From assembly GCA_028023455.1 (NCBI GenBank), contig JAQFVV010000111.1:4235857-4299856 (forward strand): 64,000 nucleotides of DNA, in the 5' to 3' direction. The DNA comes from Epiperipatus broadwayi. Its lineage: Eukaryota; Onychophora; Udeonychophora; Euonychophora; Peripatidae. Under the pieces are notes generated by a model, which did no database searches, was not told the origin of the DNA, and saw nothing but the letters and a program-made list of their open reading frames with translations. Shown in pieces: positions 12,001 through 22,699 of the stretch. A program made the translations under genes and the position numbers. Within the stretch, counting starts at the first letter, position 1, and every line of letters begins with the position of its first letter.

Positions 12001-12108
12001 TTTTTTTTGTTCTCATATGTCATAGCATCGGCCGGGACGCGAACCCACAACCGTCTGCAACCAACTACTTGCTTGCAAGGCGGATGCTATGACCTCTCGG
12101 CATTTCTT
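12001..12108 (-). mobile_element. SINE-G copy
   Basis: Antisense: T-run, 'CATATGTCATAGCATCGG', 'CGGGACGCGAACCC', then the body with a short internal duplication. Confidence 0.65.
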
Positions 12109-12284
12109 CAATGATTTATTTATGATTAAATGAATTAACTGATAGCATCATAATTTCGTTCCACTTCCTCCTCTTTTATGTATCAGCTTCATAAGAGCCA
12201 AGTCATGACACCGCTAAGTAGTTAGATTACGCTTTAAAATTCAAGTGTGGATTCAACAAAACATGGCATTTATTTAAAACTGTA

Positions 12285-12355
12285 TTAATATTTACTAAGG
12301 CAATAAACCTCAAGAATGCACGCTTGAAAATGCGAAGGTAGGGACCTCTACTGTA
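12285..12355 (+). repeat. Fold-back family F half
   Basis: 'AAGGCAATAAACCTCAAGAA', 'GAAAATGCGAAGGTAGGGAC', 'CTCTACTGTATTGG'; only one arm. Confidence 0.4.
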
Positions 12356-12479
12356 TTGGAATATTCATTTGTAATTCGATTTTTTGAGACTATCACAATC
12401 AGTCTATATTTCTGCATTGAAAAAATATTAGGTTGATCAAAATAAAAATTCTATCCCAAATTCTCATTGATAAAGGCAA

Positions 12480-12930
12480 AAGCTAAAAATTGATAATGGC
12501 TGTGATGTCATGCATTGTGAATTTTCCTTATACAGAGTCAGGAATCTCCCAGAAACTATGCCCAGGTGATATGATGTGATGCACTGCAACTTCTTATACG
12601 GAGTCAGGAATCTCTCAGCAACTATGCCCAGATGTGATGTGATGCACTGTGACTTCTTATATGGAGTCAGTAATCTCCCAGAAACTATGCCCAGAGGTGT
12701 GATGTGATGCACTGTGACTTCTTATATGGAGTCAGGAATTTCTCAGCAACTATGCCCAGAGAAATCTATTATCCATTTTACCTTCCCTTTCCATTCACCA
12801 TTCTAAGTTTTTCCATATCCTGCTCCATCCCATTTCCACAACATAATTTTTGTCAACTCCATGGTCTTTATATTTAAATCCCCCTTATGTTTTCCCATAT
12901 CTAGCATAAAAATCAATAACCCACTTTCTC
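12480..12930 (-). mobile_element. LINE 3' end with four tandem tails
   Basis: Antisense copy of the same LINE end. The last about 64 bp (GTGATGCACTGTGACTTC ... CTATGCCCAG) occurs four times, with starts near 12510, 12576, 12639 and 12704. The coding end with 'CCATCCCATTTCCACA' follows. Confidence 0.7.
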
Positions 12931-13279
12931 TATAAGCTGAGAGTTAATAGACTGCACTACCATCTAGTAGCAGAAAGAGAAAACTTGTTCCTGTTGATAC
13001 TATAATAAGCATTAATAACAGTTATGAGCAAGTAATGGTGATCGTGTGATGTTCACAATGAAACAAGTGACATCTTGATGTGCAGGTGATGGATGTGCAC
13101 TAAAAAGTCAATCACTTTTAAAAATTATCTTAGAATATATGTGATCAAAACTTGATCTCCTGACTAGAGTTGTTGATGATAATCTTCTTTATAACCAGAA
13201 AGAACTTAATAAATGTTGGTCCATTCTTTTATACTGTTGAATTCTGAAGCTAGAAGGTGTAACAATTATTAAAAAATGC

Positions 13280-13510
13280 TAATGACTTTATTGCTCGGGA
13301 CATCATATGAAGTTTGAGCATCAGAACTATGAATGCCAAAATCAATCCTGGAACCTCCTAATCCAAAGTTGGAAGCATCAACAATTTACCCCATACCACA
13401 CTGGGTACATAAAGGACATATGGATTTATTGCTTAGGTGTTCATAAGAAGATCAAGTACCAGAACTGTGAGTGCCAGAATCAATCCAGATATCACATGAT
13501 CATCATTTCT
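13280..13510 (-). mobile_element. SINE-C, one and a half antisense copies
   Basis: 'GACTTTATTGCTCGGGACAT', 'AAATCAATCCTGGAACCTCC', 'AACTTTGGATTAG' (reverse), then a second start at about 13435 ('AGGTGTTCATAAGAAGATCA'). Confidence 0.5.
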
Positions 13511-13514
13511 TATG

Positions 13515-13840
13515 CTTGTTCATAACTGTTATTGAAACAGGCAAAACCCTCCATATAGTAGTGCCACTCAGTGCAAGCTAGAGTAATCAATGCCAGAAGG
13601 CTTTGGCTGCTGGAGGGTTGCATTAGATCCTAAGATCTAGGTGCAGTTCTCTCAGATCCAAAGTTCCTCATTGATGAAAGCCACATGCTAGAAACTAGTA
13701 TGGGAATATTGGATGAGTAGGCACTAGATAGGGATTTTATGCACAAGCCTTCTGGCATCCATTGGATTACTCTGGTTTTCACTGAGTAGAACTACTGTAT
13801 GGAGAGTTTTGCCTGTTTTAATCAATCCAGATACCTCATG
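13515..13840. mobile_element. Family A fold-back terminal pair
   Basis: Inverted arms 'AACAGGCAAAACCCTCC...' and '...GGAGAGTTTTGCCTGTT' surround a hammerhead-like core at 13671-13710 (TTGATGA, GAAA, ACTAGT then A). The first core base is changed. Confidence 0.6.
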
Positions 13841-15169
13841 ATTTCAAGTTGAATGCTCTGCCCATTGTGTCAAACCGCATGCAGGATACAATTACTATAA
13901 AGTAGAACCATAATTGCTATAAGATAATAATCTTAAATGGTATATATATAGAAAAAGAGGGAGAAACTATGAGGAAATACATGTTATTGTACTGAAACAT
14001 CAGTTATTTAGCGATTATATTTTTATTAGATGGAAGTTCCTGGAAATAATACTATGAATTTATTATTCATCTGAGAGAATATTAGAATTAATATATATAT
14101 TTATTCCTGTCTTTCACTGACGATAGCAAATAGCTTGAAATCATGATCTGAAAGTGGAATTATAGTTAGAGATAGTGAATACTAACTACTCTGACGTTTA
14201 TGTAAACGAAACATACGCTTGATTGGCGTTTTTGGTAGAACGCCATCTGTGGACATAAATACAAGCGTTAGCAAGTTTTTTAACTTGCATTTTTGTTTAT
14301 CATATATATATGCAATGCATAATTAGCTACAAAATAAAAAAGACAATTGCTTAAGCTTGGTAAAAAGAGGATTAATAGAATCAGCATAATAGCAGTAGAA
14401 TGTGGTTATACCTGCTCTCTTTTTAATATTTGATGCTTCTTTTCTACAAAAAAAAAATGATACTTTAATAACCATAACTTGAAAAGGAAATAAAATGGTA
14501 AAATATTGCTCGTTATAAAAAAAGCAAATCAGAGTTGTTAGAATTAAAAAGTAACAAAAAGTTATCAAATTATTAAAGTTGATAATTAATCATAGTTTGT
14601 TCAAAATAAATTCATATTTGTAAAGAGAAAATATTTTTCCATCCATTTTCTTTTCTATTTACTATTTATTGATTTTATTATTGTTATTGATCAATAAATA
14701 TATACTTAGAGATAGATTGAAATAGACAAAGTAAGTTTTAGAGGTTAACTGCTAGAAGATGTTGAAAAATATATTTTTTTAATAAATATTTTTGATAAGC
14801 ATGGCTATTAATTATAAAGGAATGTGATAAAATATTTGGGTCAGAACATATTTTGCTAGTAAAAAGAATGGATCTCAAACCATATCTATACTCTAAAAGG
14901 GAAATCAGCATCAAACAGGATATGGTTTATATCAACCCTCAGTAGTGAAGTCCACACACCAAAATAAACTTGTTGGTCAAATTAATATTTCATTATTATT
15001 AGCTCCATCTTTTGAATTTCTTTATTATCATTCAAGAGGCCTAGACTTGAGAGGTGACATTTTAATTCAATGAGCTTTATACCAAGGGCCTTCCAGTATG
15101 TTTACTTGGTTTTGGAATGTGTCTTTATCATTGTTATCCATTTTGTGAGGTCATTTAATTGAAGATCAA
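13841..15169. other. AT-rich, nothing recognised
   Basis: The 81-codon minus frame at 14323-14568 is low complexity. Confidence 0.45.
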
Positions 15170-15274
15170 CATTTCCTGCAGCTCTAAAACATTATTTGGA
15201 AAATACCTACATCATCTGAAAAATCTAAATGACTTAAATAATCTTCATTTACTTTCACTCCTTTAGCTTCCCAA
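15170..15274 (-). mobile_element. RTE-like LINE remnant
   Basis: Similar in order to 8310-8420 of the antisense RTE copy (TCATCTGAAAAATCTAAATGA and 'TTCACTCCTTTAGCTTCCCA'). Confidence 0.4.
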
Positions 15275-15813
15275 GGTCACACTTTTAAATATGATGGTGT
15301 TGACCAAGATAAATTACTATCTTTCTGTGATTAAACCCACCAAATGCTTCATATCGAGGATTGCGTCCCTATGTTTTGGGTTGTTCTGGCGAAAGAAAGT
15401 AGTAGCAATAAGCTACAGATGGATGCAACAACCCAGGGCCATTAATGGAATGGGCCTTCATGACATATCTACCTTGTGGTTCCAAAAGTCTTATAAATTA
15501 AAAATTAATCAAGAGCCAGTTTCTTCTCCATGTTGGTGGAGGCCGGTCCATTGGAATAATGAGTTTAGGGATTTCTTGATTAATTTTTAATTTATAAGAC
15601 TTTTGGAACCACAAGGTAGATATGTCATGAAGACCCATTCCATTAATGGCCCTGGGTTGTTGCATCCATCTGTAGCTTATTGCTACTACTTTCTTCCACC
15701 AGAACAACCCAAAACATAGGGACGCAATCCTCGATATGAAGCATTTGGTGGGTTTAATCACAGTAAGATAGTAATTTATCTTGGTCAACACCATCATATT
15801 TAAAAGTATGACC
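15275..15813. repeat. 240-bp near-perfect inverted duplication of a LINE fragment
   Basis: Arms 15275-15514 and 15574-15813 are reverse complements with only a few differences, around a 59-bp loop. Each arm encodes the same protein on its own strand: NYYLSVIKPTKCFISRIASL, LCFGLFWRKKVVAISYRWM, GMGLHDISTLWF. This resembles the region after the reverse transcriptase domain in LINEs (FW.......RW..P...GG.G..D...). The minus-strand frame runs on through the loop, so the minus copy looks original and the plus arm added. RNA from either strand would form a long hairpin. Confidence 0.8.
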
Positions 15814-16671
15814 ATAAATTGGATTTTTTACTGCTTTCTGAAAAAACAAAACTATATCCTTAAAACCCAATCTATATCGCAATGTTAACTTAATCCTTTT
15901 AATCCTTAGTTATCTACCTATGATTATTATTAAAAATAAATATCACTATTATATATGGCATAAATATAGGCTGAGAAAAATAAGATATAATAATTTGCAA
16001 TTAATTATTATAAGAAAAAGTTAAAACTTTGTAATCCGAGTTAGAGCACCAAAAACAATCCATAGAAAACTCTGCGAAATTAAGTTATTATATTATAGAC
16101 AATTTCTAAATTAAAATCATGGCCGATATCCAAGTATTGGATTATTACTTTACAATCTAAAAGAGAACTATTATATTATTTTTTATATCACTCCTAAGAG
16201 TATTTCAGTATTTTAAGTTCTAAATAAGTTGCAGTCCATATATATAAGTGAAGCATTGCTTTTCTTTAATAATTATAGTCTTTTAGATATATATAAAATT
16301 TAATATTCATATCATTTTATAAGTTTCTTAACCTTTTTTTTTGTCATAAAAAAATGGCAAACTCTAACCTTAATGTTAAAGTTACAAAATCAAGAATTTA
16401 CTTATCTTGGTTAGCTTTTGAATATTATTATATAACTATTGCTTTCTGACTGCCACGCTCTAAGAATGCTTTTTTTAAAATTGTCATATCTTTTTTACAT
16501 ATATAGTTTGCCAGTGAAAATAATTGTTGAATTAAATTCCATATGGTATTAAGACGTTGTCCATTATTTGCAACCATAGCATGACAATAGATGAAAGATA
16601 TTTGTATTAGTCTATTTAGTGTTCAGTCTTTATATAAGCAATTTTCAAATTAAATTCACAAAAAAAAAAAA
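15814..16671. other. AT-rich, nothing recognised
   Basis: No coding or repeat signal seen. Confidence 0.45.
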
Positions 16672-16960
16672 AAGACTAATATATATATATTCGCTGTGTG
16701 CACAGATAATGAAGCTAGAACGTATATATTTAAAAGCGAAATTTTAATTTACTAAAGTATTATAGAGCTTAACGCTTTCAAGAAATTACTTGCTCTTGTA
16801 CTCATAACTGTTGTTGAGAGCAAGTAGTCTCTTGAAAAAGCTAAGCTCTATAATTTAATAGTTTTATATTTTAGTAAATTAAATAAAATTTCGCTTTTAA
16901 ATATATACGTTCTAGCTTCATGATCTGTGCATACAGCGCATATACATATTAGTTTATAAC
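16672..16960. repeat. Fold-back (MITE-like) element with about 110-bp arms
   Basis: Left arm from 'ACTAATATATATATATTCGC' and right arm to 'GCGCATATACATATTAGT' pair through 'CTAGAACGTATATATTTAAA' and 'TTATAGAGCTTA'. The apex is about 40 bp. Non-autonomous DNA element; superfamily unclear. Confidence 0.65.
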
Positions 16961-17040
16961 ATTTAGTGAAGTAATAATTTAAGTATTTCAAGTAAAAGAA
17001 TATAGAATAACGTTATGCCCACCGTAGTAGTGTAACAATA

Positions 17041-17305
17041 GCTCAAAGTATAGCTCAGTTGGTTAGAGCGTTACTTTAAAATTCAATACTGAAGAATCTA
17101 AGGATCCAGGTTCAATTCCCATGCTAATGCTGCCACTGGTCAGGCCAGCAACACCCGAGGCAGAGGGGAGAATAATACCGCTCAAAACGTTGTGCATATA
17201 CTAACCTGTGTGCTATTACTAACAGTTGAATGTATTTGGAATATTTTTAAATTTTTGTAAAGACATTCAGTACTCATCTTAGATGATGAAAATAGTCCAA
17301 CATAT
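17041..17305 (+). mobile_element. SINE-B (second tRNA-derived family)
   Basis: tRNA-like head with 'TAGCTCAGTTGGTTAGAGCG' (box A) and 'GGTTCAATTCCC' (box B), middle 'CAACACCCGAGGCAGAGG', and tail 'ACATTCAGTAC...GATGATGAAAATAGTCC'. It is not a functional tRNA because of the extended body. Confidence 0.7.
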
Positions 17306-17429
17306 AAATACAAACAATCTAACAGTTTGTCTATTTTTCTGAATGAATTGTGCAAGGCTGTTGTCATTTCAAATATTATTAAAAAATACTTTCGTATATC
17401 AGTAAAATAAGAGTTATATATGAGTGTTT

Positions 17430-17570
17430 TGCATGATTTAGGGCAACGGTAAAACAGCAGATTCTGAAGTTCAGCGTCAATGAATAAAACCTTAAATCTA
17501 ACATTTCCAGTGCTCAAATTTGTTATGACCTTCTAACCAATAAACCATTTGACTATTTTTTATTTGATAT
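17430..17570 (+). mobile_element. SINE-C copy directly after SINE-B
   Basis: 'ACGGTAAAACAGCAGATTCT', 'CCAGTGCTCAAATTTGTTAT', tail 'CCAATAAACCATTTGACTAT'. Confidence 0.45.
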
Positions 17571-17784
17571 TTTGAGCTGCTCTTTTTTTTTTTTTTATCC
17601 TAGTATACATTTTTTATAATATAAATATATATTAAAATCAACAATAATTTTGAAATGAGCAAATCTATCGATAAATGTTTTACATAATTAATTCTTTGTT
17701 GCCAAATGGTTTGGATCTCAAATTTTATTAAGAAAAAAAAATACTAAATAAAGAAAGACCAAAATCAGATATGACAAATTTAAA

Positions 17785-18062
17785 TATCACATGATCACCA
17801 TTTCTTATGCTTGCTCAAGCTGTAAAAACAGGCAGAACTCTCCATACAGTAGTGCCACTTAGTGCAAGACAGAGTAACCAATGGATGCAAGACGATTTGT
17901 GCATAAAGATCCCAAGATCTAGGTGCAGTGCTCTCAGATCCAAGGCTCCTCACTGATGAAAGCCACAAGCTAAAAACTAGTCTGGGGATATTGTATGGGG
18001 ATTTTATGCACAAACCTTCTTGCATCCATTGATTACTCTAGCTTGCACTGAGTGGCGCTACT
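17785..18062. mobile_element. Family A fold-back terminal pair
   Basis: Arms 'AACAGGCAGAACTCTCC' and 'TTGCACTGAGTGGCGCTACT'. The central hammerhead has CTGATGA at 17953-17959, but GAAA has become AAAA. Confidence 0.6.
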
Positions 18063-18439
18063 GTTTGACTTTTTAATACTAACTATTATGGCATAATAGC
18101 TTTGTCAAATGAATATGAATGAAAAAAGAAATTGGATTGGCTATGTTTTTTTTTAATGAACAAAAAAAAAAAGATATGAACGATTAATCTTGTTTTAATG
18201 ATTTAAATAATTCATTAAAACTGATAATTTTATTTAAAACATTTAGACCAGTTTGTATCTTGATTTATAATAAAAAATAAAATTATTTTCCATCTCTCTA
18301 ATGTCATCACATGTCACTACATTTTTCTAACTTAACAATTAGTAAAATATAATAAAGAAACCTATAGAGATTTTAACCTAAAATAGATTCACCAATGCTC
18401 TATTAAGTTCTCCAATTCCTCCACTATATATGTGAATTT

Positions 18440-18838
18440 GCAGTCATTAACTATGGTATTCATGGTTTGAGTTTATCCACACTTATAGAGGAATTAAATA
18501 AGTTGAATGGCTTGAAATGGACTATTGAAAAAGAACAGGACTATAAGATTAACTATTTAGATTTAATGATCACAAGAGATAACAGTATATTAAATTATAA
18601 ATTAATAATTAAGCCATTGCAAAAAAGAGGATATATAAATTGTAAATCAAAAGTACCAATGATGCATAAGATGGCAAGTTTTAGATCTTTTTTGTTTCCG
18701 AATGAAAAATTACGTCATTACCAAAGTGATAAACTGAAAAATATTGAGATATTTGCCAAAGAATTGCTTGATGTTCGTTATCAAATGGAACAAATAAACA
18801 ATACTTTATGTCAATTTAAAAAAAAGGTATAATGATTT
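18440..18838 (+). pseudogene. Penelope-like element, reverse transcriptase C-terminal part
   Basis: This 121-codon frame reads like the end of a PLE reverse transcriptase: LSTLIEELNKLNGLKWTIE, then a LDLMITRD stretch. That corresponds to the PLE pattern 'L..LN...IKFT.E.E....FLD..I.R' after the catalytic YVDD. The catalytic part is missing, so the copy is 5'-truncated. The frame ends at a run of eight A (about 18819-18826) and the endonuclease frame continues in another phase, a likely homopolymer frameshift. PLE reverse transcriptases resemble telomerase and copy RNA at a cut target. Confidence 0.75.
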
Positions 18839-19343
18839 AAAGGAAATGAAGATTAATAGTAAACAATGGATATCTATTCCATTTATTTCAAATCCCCAAG
18901 TGAAATTTTTTAAGGATATATATAAGAATGTGTTTAATGTTTCATTCTATGTTCCAAACAATATTAATAAATTAGTCAATAATTCTAAGGATGTCATACC
19001 TGTCAAGCAGAAAGGTAATGTCATATATCAAATTTTTTGTGATTGTATGCTATCATATATAGGTGAATCTAGGTGCATTATTGAGAAGAGATTGAGGGAG
19101 CATGAATTGTTATATAAGTGTGTAAAAAATAAAAAAAATAATGATGATTTAATGTCTCCTTCAGTTTTCTTTGATCATGAAAAAACATGTAAATATAAAT
19201 TTAAATTCGATTTTGAAAATGTGAAAATTCTTCATGAAGAGAGAAACCATAATAAAAGAAAAATTAAAGAGGCAATTTTTATAAATAGGAATAAAATGCA
19301 ATCTGCTAACATTAAAATAAGAGATTCGTGGAATTTGAATTGA
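18839..19343 (+). pseudogene. Penelope-like element, GIY-YIG endonuclease domain
   Basis: This 165-codon frame holds the GIY-YIG nuclease that nicks target DNA for PLE priming. VIYQIFCDC (residues 59-67) replaces the first motif with the typical PLE Cys. SYIGES (70-75) is the second motif. Arg and His follow (R77, REH 84-86), and IKEAIFI near residue 142 carries the metal-binding Glu. It ends at the TGA after SWNLN, a common PLE end. The upstream frame is the reverse transcriptase of the same element, one base out of phase. Downstream to about 20.17 kb are two diverged copies of the 3' region. Confidence 0.8.
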
Positions 19344-19800
19344 TGATGTTTGCTTCCGCTTTGTTTTTGAATTTAATGGCAGTTGAGGCAGATTCAAGAA
19401 ATTAACCGAAAGTAGTTCTGCGGATTTAAGGATTGTGTATAATAGTTTGTAAACCATTAAATTTATTATTTCAATTGTAATTATAATTAAGGGACATTTT
19501 ATTTATATTACATATAATAAATTAAATAATAAATGTTAAATAAAAGACACAACTAACTTTAAGAAATCATCAAATATTAGTGAATCGTCAATCATCAAAC
19601 ATTAAAATAACAGAATTGTGGGAGAACTGAATTGAATTATGGGAGTTATGAAATGATGTCTCATTTTAATTATTCAACATTATATAGTTGATAAAGACTA
19701 CAAGGAATATAGTCAAAAGTACTTCTAATAAAATAAGTTAAATTTATATGAATATTACTGGATTTAATATATATAAATTCAAATATTATATATATATATA

Positions 19801-20165
19801 TTTGAAGGCTCGAGCAATTTTCACAAGGATTTTTATTATATTTATATAAAAAATATTTACAATCAGAATGTGTTTCTAACAATAAAGTGATTTAAAAAAA
19901 TAAATATTTACATGTAAGTTTTATTAATTATTGTGACAAAATGGTAGCCTCTTCAGATTAATGTAATAATAAAAGTATATATGTAATATATTTCAAATAC
20001 GAGCCTTGAATTTGAAGGCTTGGACAATTGTCACAATAAGTCTAACTAAAGAAGTATTTATTTTATATTTAAATAAAAAATATTCACACAAAGAACTATT
20101 TCTAGCAATAAAATGATTTGAAAATCTAAACATTTTCGTTTACTATAAATTTTATTAATTATTTT
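19801..20165. repeat. Two diverged direct repeats after the PLE
   Basis: 'TTGAAGGCTCGAGCAATTTT' (19.80 kb) and 'TTGAAGGCTTGGACAATTGT' (20.01 kb) start units of about 0.21 kb. They probably belong to the PLE 3' region. Confidence 0.5.
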
Positions 20166-20554
20166 GGGATTTAGTGCTCTTATGATGAAGTGCCTTTGTA
20201 TCCTACCCAACTTATACACCCACATGCAGCAGCCCTGGGAAATGGTTATTAATAAGTTTTTTTACTAAAAGAAAATTGTATAGAAGGTATCATTCTATTG
20301 TTTTTTTACAGTACTAAAATGTTATAAAAACAATTAAGTATTGTCTTTTTTAATACTATTCATCTACAAGAACCTACTGGAGAGACCTTTGCCTCGCAAT
20401 AAGCTATTTGAAGATTGTTGTTTTACCACTATTACTATTGAATGAATCATCCCTGATGATAATTTCTATTTGTTATTTTCAGCATCTTTGCTTGTTCTTT
20501 AATTATTATCTTCTTCCTTTTCCTATGTATTGATTTCTACTTTAACATATACCA

Positions 20555-20762
20555 TTTACAACATTATTAAACACTTTATCAATACTCATTATTTATATCA
20601 ACACTAACAGTTTCAACTGTCCTGCAGTCATTACCAGAGCCCTTTCTGATGATGACTGCAGAACAGCCGAAACTGTTAGTTTTGATATAAATAAAGAGTA
20701 TTGATAAAGTGTTTAAGAAAGTTATAAATGGTGTATGTTCTTTAATTATTATATAGATATTG
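20555..20762. repeat. Fold-back with hammerhead-like apex (family C)
   Basis: Arms 'AACACTTTATCAATACTC' and inverse. At the apex is CTGATGA (20646-20652), 'TGACTGCAGAACAGCC', GAAA (20669-20672), CTGTT. The core words are present, but stem III would be too short alone. Confidence 0.45.
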
Positions 20763-21689
20763 TTGTTTTGAAGATCTTTTTATAAATTGTTTTAAATTTT
20801 TTTAAAAAAAATATATTGATCATGCTTGAATAATAATTACTAAAATAAAAATTTATTATAAGACTTTTATAATGAGATTCCTCAGTTAACTAATAGATTT
20901 TTCACATTTTCTACAAAGAGAGATCGCTTGTTTTTCTTTGTACAGAAAAATGTAAAAACTATTATATACGATGAGAAAAGAAAAACAAACTTATCATTAC
21001 TTTCATCATTAACTCAATGAATATCTCACAAGTGTTTTACAGATAATCCACTTCATTATTTGGAAACACTTTCATGTTTAATATAAGATTGCAATAGATT
21101 TGCTGTTGTTTTTTTATTTTATTTATACTAAGTATTATTTAAAAATGATCAATTTCTCAATTTTTTGTTACTAAGTTTTCTGTTTTCTCTTTTAATCTGA
21201 GTGGTTAGCAGTAGTATTTGAATGCTTCCTATTATAATTCTCAATCAAACATAAAAAAAAAATTTGAAGAAGACTGTTCATTTATCGAAATGTTGCAAAA
21301 AAACAAACTTCAATAAAAACAATTAAAAACAAAAAAAAAAAGTAAAATTGGTCATTGTTAAACAAATAGTTAAAAGTTTAACTTATAATCGTATTTCATT
21401 ATGGTCCATTTATAATCAGATTTATTTTCTATTTATTTATTTATTTTTGTAGAATTAAAATTAAGCCTATAACCACAGCTGAATTAGCTTCATTTACAAG
21501 TATGAATAATCACATAATTATAAATTATAAGTTCAACATGGTTTTCATTTTTTCTTCTCAACAAAAAACATTTTTTTATAGTCAGAATAAGATGTAAAAT
21601 TAATTTCAATAGATAAATAGCAAATGTCCTCATTATAATGAAATAATGCTTAGTGGATATCAATGCAAATAATCTCAGTTAAAATATAT
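20763..21689. other. AT-rich, nothing recognised
   Basis: Only A/T-rich simple sequence. Confidence 0.45.
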
Positions 21690-21890
21690 AAAACAGGCAA
21701 GACTCTCCATACAGTAGTGCCACTCAAAGCAAGACAGAGTAATCAATAAACGCCTGAAGGCTTGTGCACAAAATCCCTATCTAGTGCTACTCATCCAATA
21801 TCCCCAGACTAGTTTCTGGCTTGTGGTCTTCATCAGTGAGGAGCCTTGGAACTGAGAGCACTGCATCAGTGATCATGTGATGTTTAGTGG
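21690..21890 (-). mobile_element. Family A PLE terminus
   Basis: 'AACAGGCAAGACTCTCCATA' through the hammerhead at 21.8 kb to 'GGATCTGAGAGCACTGCA'-like sequence, then 'GTGATCATGTGATGT'. Confidence 0.6.
21798..21850 (-). ncRNA. Hammerhead-like motif, family A
   Basis: CTGATGA (minus strand, 21836-21830), AGAC-CACAA-GCCA, GAAA, ACTAGT plus C. Stem I pairs TCCTCA with TGGGGA and CCAA with TTGG across an internal loop. The core is intact. Confidence 0.52.
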
Positions 21891-22014
21891 TTTAATTTAA
21901 AATTATATACTGAGTTTTCATTTAATAATAAATAATAAAAATAAATAAATATTTTTTTATGATTTATATAACATCAAGTGCTTTATTTTATTTGTCATTC
22001 TTAAGATTTGAAAT

Positions 22015-22165
22015 ATAGGCATTTTTCATATACATGGAGCTTAATTGTAAATATAGGGGATTTGAACACAGACTTTCAAGCACCCTTCACCTATCCACAC
22101 TATCTCATATCACTGATACACACGACCACATACATGTAGAAAAGATAAATAATCACCAATATATA
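22015..22165 (-). mobile_element. Family B element, downstream part only
   Basis: 'TTGAACACAGACTTTCAAGC', 'ATCTCATATCACTGATACAC', 'GATAAATAATCACCAATATA'. It stops at the hammerhead cleavage region. Confidence 0.5.
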
Positions 22166-22593
22166 TATATATTCCATGCATCCTTAAGGAACTACTAGAT
22201 TTTCTATGAAATAATTGAAACTTTAATTCTCTCAGTTATGCTTTTGATACAGACAATCCGTGTTGTGTCGAAAGTTGACTTAGAAGATCATTAAACATAT
22301 TATTTCAGCCATAGTTATTATTATTCATTCATCTTTTATACTTTTGAAATACATTGAACCATTAATAATAGAACATAGGTTAGTATATAATGCGACATTT
22401 CAAATATTTTTTTTTCATTTCTTCTTCATGTGTTTCTGATCTGAGTAGCACAGGAATCAAATATGGGACTTTTGAATTCATGAATATGGAATTTAAGATA
22501 ATATTCTAACCAATTATGCTATTCAAAGGCAATTTAAATACTATCACCATCACCATACATACAAACTCTAGGTTTCCTGTTTAAAGTACTCAC

Positions 22594-22671
22594 AGTTTAA
22601 ATCAATTTCTGACAATTCCATCAAATATTCATAGGTATTATTGGATACACCTTCCACATTTTTAGAAAGAA
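22594..22671 (-). other. Weak exon candidate downstream of NOX exon c
   Basis: A good acceptor (TTTGTTTTTGACAG) and donor (GTGAGT) bracket 78 nt with one open frame, reading LSKNVEGVSNNTYEYLMEL and then SEIDLN. Its phase does not follow exon c directly, and the residues match no NOX motif I know. It would need another exon in between. Confidence 0.15.
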
Positions 22672-22699
22672 CTGTCAAAAACAAATGATTTGAATATCA

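Noticed and set aside
17041-17115. Functional tRNA gene
   Set aside because: Boxes A and B are present, but the acceptor stem does not pair and the sequence is the head of SINE-B, which recurs elsewhere.
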